This document shows positions 15,037 through 22,423 of a stretch of DNA of 64,000 nt, in pieces (within the stretch, counting starts at the first letter, position 1; every line of letters starts with the position of its first letter). The stretch spans positions 62,001-126,000 of the forward strand of contig CAJYSA010000047.1 in assembly GCA_913777325.1 (NCBI GenBank). Reading direction: 5' to 3'. The translations under genes and the position numbers were made by a program. The notes under the pieces are model-generated. The model saw nothing but the letters and a program-made list of their open reading frames with translations, was not told where the DNA came from and ran no database searches. Origin of the DNA: an uncultured Sphingomonas sp. GTDB lineage: Bacteria > Pseudomonadota > Alphaproteobacteria > Sphingomonadales > Sphingomonadaceae.

Positions 15037-15693
15037 CTACCAAAAGTGATGGAAAGGAGCCTCGACGTCCCAACTCTCGATCTTGAACATGCCATTGGCG
15101 GGTGGGTTTTTCACAGTTCTTGCAGCGGCAATAACGTGAGCGACTTCAAAGCCCGCACCTCGTATCGCGCGAGCACATGCCACGGCATGCCCTCCACCCG
15201 TTATCACATCATCAACCAACACCACGGGCCGCTTCGGAAGGCCGCTGCCGATCTTCAAATTCCCGACAAGAACGTCAGGATCTCGGGGACCACCATTACG
15301 CGCCTTCGGCCATTCCTCAATCCAATGAAGAGCGTCAACCGCCCCGAACTGCCGCGCATGAACTACGATCGCCTCCGCCAGCGCGCGCCCCTTCGTATCT
15401 GAGCCAACCCGCACACAATTTGACGAAGGAATTGGAACTAGCGTGGCGCCTTCCGGATAGATGCCGATTAAGACGGACGCGGCCCAGCGGCCCCAGACAT
15501 CGAACGCGTTGTTGGCAAGAGCGTTCGAAATTTTAATCGTACCCCCGGAAGGGCGTGGCAGCCAAGCGTGCCCATTCGCCTGCTCGCCCTTAAGGATCTG
15601 AATGAATTTATGCGCGACGTGCTCCGGATCGCGCCATTTATGCTCGCCCTCGTAGCTGGCATACCCACCGAATACATGCGCAGTCAACGTCAT
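15037..15693 (-). CDS. ComF-like phosphoribosyltransferase in a DprA pair
   Basis: A 218-residue type I phosphoribosyltransferase. The PRPP-binding loop is VVLVDDVITGGG at residues 157-168, and an upstream VPIPS (86-90) with Arg103 matches ComF-type enzymes. The N-terminal 80 residues (an aromatic-rich HVFGGYASYEGEHKW stretch) replace the zinc ribbon of ComF and match nothing I know. Its ATG overlaps the stop of the DprA-like gene (ATGA), so both proteins are made together. GC content is lower than in the flanks, a sign of transfer. It ends only seven bases from the integrase stop, tail to tail. Substrate is unknown; a nucleobase or nucleotide is expected from the family. Confidence 0.8.
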   Translation of the reverse strand: MTLTAHVFGGYASYEGEHKWRDPEHVAHKFIQILKGEQANGHAWLPRPSGGTIKISNALANNAFDVWGRWAASVLIGIYPEGATLVPIPSSNCVRVGSDTKGRALAEAIVVHARQFGAVDALHWIEEWPKARNGGPRDPDVLVGNLKIGSGLPKRPVVLVDDVITGGGHAVACARAIRGAGFEVAHVIAAARTVKNPPANGMFKIESWDVEAPFHHFW

Positions 15694-16445
15694 GACGGAT
15701 AGATCTCGTCTAGCAACGACTGGGTTGATTCAAGTATCAACGTACGGGGTTGCCCGACAAATTTTTCCGGCCAAGTCAGATCCTCGTTTTCCACAACACT
15801 CTTGGCTATAACTAGCCACCTACCAAGCCGTTGACATTCTGCGGCTTGGTGAAGGGTGCCGGATGTGTCTGACGCCTCGATGACCACGCTTGCATCGGAC
15901 AGCGCCGCCATAGTTCTATTTCTTGCCGGGAAGTTCGACGGGAAAACCCTCGTGCCTGGATGAAATTGCGATATGAGCAGGTGATCACGATAGATCGCTT
16001 CTTGCAGCGCCTTGTTCTTCGCCGGGTAGGCTTGATCGAGCGGCGTTCCAATAACTGCTACGACCGATCCTCCTGCTTCGATTGCGCCGGTCAAAGCTTC
16101 GGTGTCGATACCCTCAGCAAGGCCCGACACGACCACGACCCCGGCGGCTGCGAGCTGCCGACCCAGTTGTCGCGCACGACGGCGCCCTAGGTCACTAGCT
16201 TTGCGCGCACCAATGACGGCTATGCAGCGATTTGACAGCAGGGAGATGTCGCCCGCGCAGAACAGGTTCGCAGCCCCGCTCAGAAAATCCATCTGCTTTG
16301 GCGCGAGCGTATTCCGGCCGCCGATCCCCAGCAAGTCGCTGATCGAACGTTGCTCCACCGATTCTGGCGGCACGTACTTTGGGCCGCGCGATCCGCCAAC
16401 GGCGGGCGCACGGCGACGCCGATGTCCCTCGTTGTCAACCGTCAT
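15690..16445 (-). CDS. DprA-like SLOG protein paired with a phosphoribosyltransferase
   Basis: A 251-residue Rossmann-fold protein of the DprA/Smf branch of the SLOG superfamily. Visible family motifs are IGAR (78-81), SGLAEGID (107-114), FPARNR (172-177), Glu190 and SGT (195-197). It lacks both the N-terminal SAM-like domain and the C-terminal winged helix of genuine DprA, and the usual Ser-Glu of the LLSE motif is Ser-Gln here (LISQ, 157-160). The first 60 residues are basic and disordered-looking. The ATG at 16445 follows GAGGG at a good distance; reading upstream of it is not credible. It is therefore unlikely to be the chromosomal transformation protein and is better seen as a nucleotide-sensing or DNA-sensing half of a two-gene accessory system. 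Confidence 0.8.
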   Translation of the reverse strand: MTVDNEGHRRRRAPAVGGSRGPKYVPPESVEQRSISDLLGIGGRNTLAPKQMDFLSGAANLFCAGDISLLSNRCIAVIGARKASDLGRRRARQLGRQLAAAGVVVVSGLAEGIDTEALTGAIEAGGSVVAVIGTPLDQAYPAKNKALQEAIYRDHLLISQFHPGTRVFPSNFPARNRTMAALSDASVVIEASDTSGTLHQAAECQRLGRWLVIAKSVVENEDLTWPEKFVGQPRTLILESTQSLLDEIYPS

Positions 16446-16618
16446 GGTGCCGCCCTCAAACACAGAACGATGTTGCCTGTGCAATGCCAGATTGACAAGA
16501 CGATCTTTATCCACGCCGGAGCGATTGGGCTGAGCCACCAAGCACCGCATATTGCGGAACAGAACGAGGCCACTGCTAACCGCATCGGACGAGATTGCTA
16601 ACTTATCACCGTCAGGGG

Positions 16619-16647
16619 TTGACGGGTTCTGAAAACCCCAGCATTTG
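16619..16647 (+). promoter_or_regulatory. Probable promoter of tRNA-Cys
   Basis: TTGACG at 16619-16624, a 17-base spacer and CATTTG at 16642-16647 lie about 20 bases before the tRNA. The minus-35 is consensus-like and the minus-10 is weak. The spacer contains a small GGGTT/AACCC hairpin. Confidence 0.4.
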
Positions 16648-16667
16648 CGCGCCCTCCACTGCATCGG

Positions 16668-16741
16668 GGCGCGATGGCGGAGTGGTGACGCAGAGGACTG
16701 CAAATCCTTGCACCCGGGTTCGATTCCCGGTCGCGCCTCCA
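16668..16741 (+). tRNA. tRNA-Cys (anticodon GCA)
   Basis: The 74-base gene folds into a full cloverleaf. The 7-bp acceptor stem is GGCGCGA with TCGCGCC, the anticodon loop is CTGCAAA (GCA), and the T arm is CCGGG TTCGATT CCCGG. The discriminator base is U, which cysteinyl-tRNA synthetase requires, and CCA is encoded at 16739-16741. It is the last feature before clearly chromosomal genes on the right of the prophage, so it marks the prophage boundary region. Confidence 0.95.
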
Positions 16742-16752
16742 GCGGCGGCCCG

Positions 16753-17529
16753 TCAGACGGGCCGCCCGACGGGAACGATGTAGCGCTGCCCGGTCGCGGT
16801 GGCGCCGATCTCCACCGACAGGCCGAACGTCTCACCGACCAGCGCCGCGCTGAGCGTCTCATCCGCCGGGCCGCTGGCCACCACGCGCCCGTCGCGCAGC
16901 AACACGACGTCATCGGCCAGCCGCGCCGCGAGGTTCAGGTCGTGGACGACCAGCACCACCCCGCCCCCCGCCGCCGCGACCGCGCGCAATTGCGCGCCGA
17001 CCTCCAGTTGATGCGCGGGATCGAGGCTGGCGAGCGGTTCGTCGGCGAGCAGCCATTCGGGCTGCCCCGCCAGGACGCGGGCGAGCAGCGCGCGCGCCCG
17101 CTCCCCACCGGACAGATGCTCCACCCCGCGCGTGGCGAAATCGGCCATGCCGGTCGCGGCCAGCGCCTGCGCCACCGCCGCGCGGTCGGTCGCGGTTTCA
17201 CCCCAGCGTCCGCGCCATGGCAGGCGCCCGAGCCCCACCAACGTCGCGACATCGATGTTCCAGTGGACGTCCGCCGCCTGTGGCAGGAAACCGATCCGCC
17301 GCGCACGCTCCTGCGCGGTCACGGCGCCGATCGACCGATCGCCCAACATCGCCCGGCCCGTCGCGGGCGCCTGCAACGCGGCGAGGCACGCCAGCAGGCT
17401 GCTCTTCCCCGCACCGTTCGGCCCCAGCAGCGCGGTGACGCGCCCCGGCGCGAAGCGGGCGGTGACACCGTCCAGCACGCGCTTTCCACCAAGCAGCAGC
17501 GACAGGTTTTCGACCGCAAGAATGCTCAT
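16753..17529 (-). CDS. btuD: Vitamin B12 ABC transporter ATP-binding protein
   Basis: A 258-residue ATPase that powers import of cobalamin across the inner membrane. Walker A is GPNGAGKS at residues 36-43, the signature is LSGGE, Walker B leads into DEPLASLD, and the switch His lies in VVHDLN. It belongs to the FecE/BtuD type of type-II importers. The ATG at 17529 overlaps the permease stop (ATGA). The cobalamin riboswitch at the head of the operon identifies B12, rather than haem or a siderophore, as the substrate. Confidence 0.85.
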   Translation of the reverse strand: MSILAVENLSLLLGGKRVLDGVTARFAPGRVTALLGPNGAGKSSLLACLAALQAPATGRAMLGDRSIGAVTAQERARRIGFLPQAADVHWNIDVATLVGLGRLPWRGRWGETATDRAAVAQALAATGMADFATRGVEHLSGGERARALLARVLAGQPEWLLADEPLASLDPAHQLEVGAQLRAVAAAGGGVVLVVHDLNLAARLADDVVLLRDGRVVASGPADETLSAALVGETFGLSVEIGATATGQRYIVPVGRPV

Positions 17530-18488
17530 GCCAGCCGCCTCCGCATCGCGATCAGCAAATAAAGGAAGAACGGCCCGCCCAGCATCGACATCGCGATCCC
17601 GAGGCGCAATTCGCTGACGGTCGGAGCGAGCCGCACCAGGCTGTCCGCCAGCGTCAGCAGCAGCGCGCCGCCCAGCGCGGCGGGGAGCAGGACCGCCGAC
17701 GGACGATGCCCCGCGAACGGCCGGACGAGATGCGGGACGATCAGCCCGACGAAGCCGATGATGCCCGCCGCCGCGACCGAGGCACCGACCGTCAGCGCGA
17801 TGCCGATAATGATCGCCAGTTGCAGCCGGCGCGGATCGACCCCCATCGATCGCGCGGCCTGCTCGCCAAGCGTCAACGCGTCGAGCGCCCGCCCGGTCCG
17901 CGCCAGGATCGCCGCGCCGACGGCGATCAGCGGCAGGGCGACGCGCACGTCGTCCCAGCTCCGGTCCGTCAAGGCGCCCATCAGCCAGGTCACGATCTCC
18001 GACGCGACGAAGGGCGTCGGCGCGAGGCTGATCGCGAGCGCGGTCATCGAGCTGGTGATGCTGGTCAGGATCATCCCCGCCAGCGTGAACAGCACCAGGC
18101 TGCCCGAGCGCCCCGCGATCACCGCCAGCGCCGCCATCGTGAGCGCGGCACCTGCCAGCGCAAAGCCGGGGAGCAGCCACGCCTGCGCTGCATAGCCGAA
18201 GAACAGCGCGCAGACCGCGCCCAGCGCCGCGCCCGACGAGACGCCGAACAGGCCGGGATCGGCGAGCGGATTGCGCAGATACCCCTGCATCGCCGCACCG
18301 GCGAGCCCGAGCCCGGCCCCCACCGCCAACGCCAGGATCGTGCGCGGCAGGCGCAGCTCGACGATGATGATCGAGCGCGGATCGGCGGCGGTCCAGGCGT
18401 CCAACGGCACCCAGACCTTGCCCGCCGCCACCGACAGCGCCGCCGCGAGCAGCACGCCCGCCAGCAGCCACCAGCAGGCGCGCGTCAT
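17526..18488 (-). CDS. btuC: Vitamin B12 ABC transporter permease (FecCD family)
   Basis: A 320-residue, very hydrophobic protein with about nine to ten membrane segments, the BtuC/FecCD pattern. Family stretches include LRLPRTILALAVGAGLGLAG and the RNPLADPGLFGVSSGA loop near residue 80, and a C-terminal GPFFLYLL. The start ATG at 18488 overlaps the binding-protein stop; residues read upstream of it are not part of the protein. Confidence 0.88.
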   Translation of the reverse strand: MTRACWWLLAGVLLAAALSVAAGKVWVPLDAWTAADPRSIIIVELRLPRTILALAVGAGLGLAGAAMQGYLRNPLADPGLFGVSSGAALGAVCALFFGYAAQAWLLPGFALAGAALTMAALAVIAGRSGSLVLFTLAGMILTSITSSMTALAISLAPTPFVASEIVTWLMGALTDRSWDDVRVALPLIAVGAAILARTGRALDALTLGEQAARSMGVDPRRLQLAIIIGIALTVGASVAAAGIIGFVGLIVPHLVRPFAGHRPSAVLLPAALGGALLLTLADSLVRLAPTVSELRLGIAMSMLGGPFFLYLLIAMRRRLA

Positions 18489-19315
18489 CGCGCCACCTGC
18501 GCGCGCACCGCGCGCAGCCGTGCCATCGCCGCGATGATCGACGGGCCGCCGCAATTCATCAGTCGCGCGGCGAACGGCGCGATCGTGATGCGGGTGGCGA
18601 GGCGGGCGAGCACCGGATGCCGCTCGCCACGCTCGCCGCCGCGCTCCGCCGCCGCGACCGACAGCAGCACGCGTGGCGGGCGCGCGACCAGATATTCAAG
18701 CGGCAGGATGTCCCAGCGTTTCAGCCCGTAAGCCGTGCTGGCGTTGCCGAACCCGGCCCGCCGCAACAGGTCGTCCGGCAGCGTCCCGCCACCCGGCACC
18801 AGGCCACCCGCGCCCCAGATCAGCGCCGGCACGTGCACGCCGGTCGCGGGGCGCGCCGCCGCCAGGATATGCGCGGCCAACGCCCGGCCACGATCGGCAT
18901 GGCCGATCGCCGCCGCCACGTCGCGCACCTGTTGCGCGCTCTCCTCGACCGTCGCGGGCACCGGATACTGGACCAGATGGACGCGCAATCGCGCCAGCGC
19001 CGCGACGGTCGCGGGGGCGACATGCCCGCCCGCGACCACCAGATCGGGACGCAGCGCCACCACCTCCTCCGCGGTGCCGGAGGTGACGCGGAACCGCCGC
19101 GCCAGCGCCAGCGGGATTGAGGTGGCGCGCGGATCCTGCGAATAATTGCTGATCGCGACGATCTGTGCCGGGTCCGCGACCTCCATCAGGATCGCGTCGA
19201 GACACGGATTGATCGACACGATGCGCGGTGCGCGCGCCGATGCGGCCCCCGCCCCCGGCGGCGCGACCGCCAGCGCCAGCATCGCGCCGGCCATCCAACC
19301 TGCATGTCGTGTCAT
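18485..19315 (-). CDS. btuF: Periplasmic cobalamin-binding protein
   Basis: A 276-residue class III binding protein with a signal peptide (MTRHAGWMAGAMLALAVAPP, cleaved near AGA-ASA). The lobes contain RIVSINPCLDAILMEVADP, the segment EEVVALRPDLVVAG typical of BtuF/FhuD-like proteins, and a C-terminal NCGGPSIIAAMARL. It is first in the operon, 90 bases after the riboswitch. Confidence 0.82.
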   Translation of the reverse strand: MTRHAGWMAGAMLALAVAPPGAGAASARAPRIVSINPCLDAILMEVADPAQIVAISNYSQDPRATSIPLALARRFRVTSGTAEEVVALRPDLVVAGGHVAPATVAALARLRVHLVQYPVPATVEESAQQVRDVAAAIGHADRGRALAAHILAAARPATGVHVPALIWGAGGLVPGGGTLPDDLLRRAGFGNASTAYGLKRWDILPLEYLVARPPRVLLSVAAAERGGERGERHPVLARLATRITIAPFAARLMNCGGPSIIAAMARLRAVRAQVAR

Positions 19316-19402
19316 TCATCCCCCCGCGCCGATCCGACCCATCGTCGTCGCGCGGGAAGATTCCCGATCGCCCGGCACACCCCGTCCGCGCGAAGGACAA
19401 CC

Positions 19403-19560
19403 GCGATCCGGCAGGTCTCCTGGCTCCCGGGTCACCGCCCCCGCCCGGCCTTCCCGGATCGCGGACGATCCAGTGGCACAGCGTTGGGCGAGGGGCTCGC
19501 CGGTCACAGTTGCGGGGGCAGCTCCGGATCGTCGCCTACCGGATTCCCTTTCCTGATCGC
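19403..19560 (-). promoter_or_regulatory. Cobalamin riboswitch controlling btuFCD
   Basis: Read on the minus strand, the element has the full set of AdoCbl-riboswitch words in order. These are a P1 stem (GCGATC at 19560-19555 with GATCGC at 19408-19403), GGGAAxCCGGT, CCGGAGCTGCCCCCGCAACTG, GCCACTGG, GGGAAGG and the terminal GAGCCAGGAGACCTGCC. The B12 box sits near the 3' end, and the btuF start codon follows about 90 bases later, so control could act on translation or by a downstream hairpin. Confidence 0.93.
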
Positions 19561-19569
19561 CGCGTCCGC

Positions 19570-19956
19570 CTAGCCGGCCTGCCCAGCTGCGGCAAGCGCG
19601 GCCAGCAGCGGCACGTCGACGGGCGGCATCGGCAGCGCCGCCAGCGCGGCGGGCGACGCCCAGCGCAGCGCCTGCGCGGCCAGCGGTTGCGGCACGCCGC
19701 GCCAGACGCGGCAGCGGTACAGCAGCATGATGACGGGCATGTCGGTGGCGAAGCCGAACGGCTCCAGATCCTCCTGCGCCACACCGATCGCAAGCTCCTC
19801 GCGCAGTTCGCGCACCAGCGCCGCCGCGGGATGCTCGCCCGCCTCCACCTTGCCGCCCGGAAACTCCCACAGCCCGCCGTGCCGCTTGTCCGCCGGGCGC
19901 TGCTGCATCAGGCAATGTCCGTTCTCGTCGATCAATGCGACGGCGACCACCAGCAT
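19570..19956 (-). CDS. mutT: MutT-type 8-oxo-dGTP Nudix hydrolase
   Basis: A 128-residue Nudix enzyme that would hydrolyse 8-oxo-dGTP and so prevent A:T to C:G mutations. The Nudix box starts at Gly35 (GKVEAGE, then REL, REEL), with the required Arg49, Glu50, Glu53 and Glu54. Upstream WEFPGG and the short length are typical of MutT. It lies on the same strand just before the riboswitch but is not under its control. Confidence 0.85.
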   Translation of the reverse strand: MLVVAVALIDENGHCLMQQRPADKRHGGLWEFPGGKVEAGEHPAAALVRELREELAIGVAQEDLEPFGFATDMPVIMLLYRCRVWRGVPQPLAAQALRWASPAALAALPMPPVDVPLLAALAAAGQAG

Positions 19957-20000
19957 CGGCTTCGATCCTTCCTTAACCTCTCGGCGCTATCGTGCCCGCC

Positions 20001-20201
20001 ATGCCGCGTCTGCCCCCTTCCCGACTGCGCCGCGTCCACCCGCGCGGCTTATGGCGCCACTCCCGTGGTGCGACCGCGGTGGAATATGGCCTGATCGTCG
20101 CGATGATCGCGCTGAGCGCCGTGGCGGGCATGTCGGCGCTGGGATCGCCGATCAGCGGGATGTTCGCCTCGCTCGCCAACAATATCACGGCGGCACGCTG
20201 A
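20001..20201 (+). CDS. Flp-family type IVb pilin
   Basis: A 66-residue small pilin. The prepilin peptidase site is RGATAVEYG (cleavage before Ala), followed by one hydrophobic segment (LIVAMIALSAVAGMSAL). The basic N-terminus is longer than usual. A start nine bases earlier (19992) is possible. It is the first of two Flp-type pilins in tandem; no tad export genes are near. Confidence 0.75.
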   Translation: MPRLPPSRLRRVHPRGLWRHSRGATAVEYGLIVAMIALSAVAGMSALGSPISGMFASLANNITAAR

Positions 20202-20332
20202 AGAACCTCAACGAAATTCTACGAATTCATTTAAGCGTTTATCAACCCTGCTCCTTCTAGAAGCGTCGGCGATGGACCTGTGAACGGGACGTCGGCGGGT
20301 ACTGAAATACACGAAGTTGACTGGAGACCGAC

Positions 20333-20506
20333 ATGCAGAAGATTCGTTCGTTCCTGAAGAACAACAAGGGCGCCACCGCAATCGAATACGGCCTGATCGC
20401 CGCGCTGATCGCGGTCGCCGCGATCGCCGCGATGAAGGGCATCGGCACGCAGCTGAACAACACCTTCACCAACGTGCAGACCAAGATGCAGAACAACGCA
20501 GGCTGA
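20333..20506 (+). CDS. Flp-family type IVb pilin (major type)
   Basis: A 57-residue pilin with the classic form MQKIRSFLKNNKGATAIEYG, then LIAALIAVAAIAAMKGIG. Cleavage by the prepilin peptidase should occur after the Gly at position 13. GGAG lies eight bases before the ATG. Its very compact and conserved sequence makes this the likelier main subunit of the pair. Confidence 0.9.
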   Translation: MQKIRSFLKNNKGATAIEYGLIAALIAVAAIAAMKGIGTQLNNTFTNVQTKMQNNAG

Positions 20507-20530
20507 TCCTAGCAGCCTGAGCTGACGAAA

Positions 20531-20564
20531 GGCGGCGGAGCTTCGGTTCCGCCGCCCTTTTCTT
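20531..20564. terminator. Bidirectional intrinsic terminator between flp and accA
   Basis: A 9-bp perfect stem (GGCGGCGGA at 20531-20539, complement at 20548-20556) with an 8-base loop is followed on the plus strand by CTTTTCTTT. On the minus strand the stem is followed by TTTC. It should end both the convergent pilin and accA transcripts. Confidence 0.85.
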
Positions 20565-20566
20565 TG

Positions 20567-21517
20567 TCAGGCGAGGCGACCCATCTTCAGAAATTTCGCG
20601 CGGCGGTCCTGACGCAGCGCGTCGGCGGTGAGCGGGGCCAGACCGCGCAGCATCGACTCGATCGAGTCGCCGAGTCGGCGGATCGCGTCGGCGTGGTCGC
20701 GATGCGCACCGCCCAGCGGCTCGGGCACGATCGCGTCGATCACCCCCAGCGCCTTCAGATCCTGCGCGGTGACCTTCATCGCCTCCGCCGCGTCGGGCGC
20801 CTTGTCGGCGGTGCGCCACAGGATCGAGGCGCAGCCCTCGGGCGAGATCACCGAATACACGGCGTGTTCGAACATCAGCACGCGGTTGCCGCTGGCCAAT
20901 GCGATCGCGCCGCCCGAGCCGCCCTCGCCCACCACCGCCGACACCAACGGCACCCCCAGCGCGAGGCATGCCTCGGTCGAGCGCGCGATCGCCTCGGCCT
21001 GGCCGCGCTCTTCCGCCTGGATGCCGGGAAACGCGCCGGAGGTGTCCACCAGCGTCACCACGGGAAGCCCGAAACGATCGGCGAGTTCGAGCAGCCGGAT
21101 CGCCTTGCGATAGCCCTCCGGCTTGCCCATCCCGAAATTGTGGCGCAGGCGGCTGGCGGTATCGTCGCCCTTTTCGTGCCCGAGCACCATCACGCGCTGC
21201 CCGCGAAAGGTGGCGAAACCGCCCAGGATCGCCTGATCGTCACCGAACGCGCGGTCGCCGGCCAGCGGCACGAACTCGTCGAACAGACCCGCGACATAAT
21301 GTTTGAAGTGCGGACGTTCGGGATGCCGCGCGACCTGCGTCTTCTGCCAGGGCGAGAGCTTGCCGAACGTATCCTTCAGCAGCTTGTCCGACTTCGCCTG
21401 CAGCTTGGCGATCTCGGCGGAAATGTCGACGGTGCCCTCCGCGCCGGTGTCGCGCAGTTCGTCGATACGCGCCTGCAGCTCGGCGATGGGCTTCTCGAAG
21501 TCGAGGAAAATACGCAT
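20567..21517 (-). CDS. accA: Acetyl-CoA carboxylase carboxyltransferase subunit alpha
   Basis: A 316-residue subunit that, with AccD, transfers the carboxyl group from biotin to acetyl-CoA in the first step of fatty acid synthesis. The length equals that of the family. Recognisable stretches are the N-terminal [24 protein letters not shown], the ERGQAEAIA and GGSGGA(I)ALA oxyanion region, and [10 protein letters not shown]. Confidence 0.97.
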   Translation of the reverse strand: MRIFLDFEKPIAELQARIDELRDTGAEGTVDISAEIAKLQAKSDKLLKDTFGKLSPWQKTQVARHPERPHFKHYVAGLFDEFVPLAGDRAFGDDQAILGGFATFRGQRVMVLGHEKGDDTASRLRHNFGMGKPEGYRKAIRLLELADRFGLPVVTLVDTSGAFPGIQAEERGQAEAIARSTEACLALGVPLVSAVVGEGGSGGAIALASGNRVLMFEHAVYSVISPEGCASILWRTADKAPDAAEAMKVTAQDLKALGVIDAIVPEPLGGAHRDHADAIRRLGDSIESMLRGLAPLTADALRQDRRAKFLKMGRLA

Positions 21518-21526
21518 CGGGCGCAG

Positions 21527-22423
21527 CTAGGCGCGCTTTCGCAACGCGTCAACGAGCGGGTGGCGCTCGTTGACCAGCTCGACCAGGCGACGGCTGTCGA
21601 CATGCGTGTAGATCTCGGTGGTCGCGATATCGGCGTGGCCCAGCATCGTCTGAAGCGCGCGCAGATCGGCACCGCCCTCCAGCAGGTGCGTGGCGAAGGC
21701 GTGGCGCAGGACGTGCGGACTGATCCGCTCGGGCGCGATGCCCGCCTCCGCCGCCAGCGCGCGGACGAGCTGGAACAGTCGCACGCGCGAGATGTGCGTG
21801 GCGCCCGACGGGAACAGGAACGCGCGATCGGCGGGAACGTGCGCGCGCCATGCCGCGACCGCCGCGCGCGCCGGATCGGAGATCGGCACCAGCCGCTCGC
21901 GCCCGCCCTTGCCCTTCAGGATCAGGAACGGACGGTCGGGATGGATCGCACCACGCGGCAGCGACACCAGCTCGGTCGCGCGCAGCCCGGAACCGTAGAG
22001 CAGCTCGAACAACGCCGACAGGCGCAGGTCGGTCGGGATGACGGGGTCGCGATCCAGCCGCGCCGCGATCGCCGCGAACAGCCGCTCGACATCATGGTGG
22101 TCGAGTGTGCGCGGCAGGGGGCGCCGCGCGCCGGGACGCGGCAGCGCCGGCGACGGATCGTCGGCGCGGTCGCCCTCGTCCACCAGATGCCCGAAGAACC
22201 GGCGCAGCGCCGCCGCCTTGCGCGCGACGGTGGCCTTCGACAGGTCCGCCCAGCCGTCCGCCAGCGTCGCCAGCGCGGCACCGTCCGCATCCGCCAGCCC
22301 GCCCTCCAGCGTTGCCGAGGCGAGCGACAGGTCACGGCGATAGGCGGCAAGCGTGTTCGCCGCCGCCCCGGCCTGCGCCGCCATCATCTCCAGGAACCGG
22401 TCGATCGCGGCGGCGTCGTTCAC
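21527..22423 (-). CDS. xerD: Tyrosine recombinase XerD
   Basis: A 298-residue recombinase that with XerC resolves chromosome dimers at dif. The N-terminal SAM-like domain (residues 1-90) binds DNA. The catalytic set is complete: Arg in YGSGLRATELVSL, His and Arg in HVLRHAFATHLLEGGADLR, His in LGHADI and Tyr in EIYTHV. The size and N-terminus are those of XerC/D rather than of phage integrases, and it is unrelated to the prophage. XerD is preferred to XerC by neighbourhood (accA). Confidence 0.88.
   Translation of the reverse strand: MNDAAAIDRFLEMMAAQAGAAANTLAAYRRDLSLASATLEGGLADADGAALATLADGWADLSKATVARKAAALRRFFGHLVDEGDRADDPSPALPRPGARRPLPRTLDHHDVERLFAAIAARLDRDPVIPTDLRLSALFELLYGSGLRATELVSLPRGAIHPDRPFLILKGKGGRERLVPISDPARAAVAAWRAHVPADRAFLFPSGATHISRVRLFQLVRALAAEAGIAPERISPHVLRHAFATHLLEGGADLRALQTMLGHADIATTEIYTHVDSRRLVELVNERHPLVDALRKRA

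Noticed and set aside
16668-16741. tRNA-Cys 3' end as a standard attB site
   Set aside because: The prophage lies on the 5' side of the intact tRNA and the genes after its 3' end are chromosomal, which contradicts the usual geometry.
17530-18471. Extension of the btuD reading frame upstream of its ATG
   Set aside because: The added residues come from the frame-shifted btuC gene; the ATG at 17529 in an ATGA overlap is the real start, so there is no permease-ATPase fusion.
21527-22423. XerD as a second prophage integrase
   Set aside because: Length, SAM-like N-terminus and the housekeeping neighbourhood match chromosomal XerD, with no phage genes nearby.
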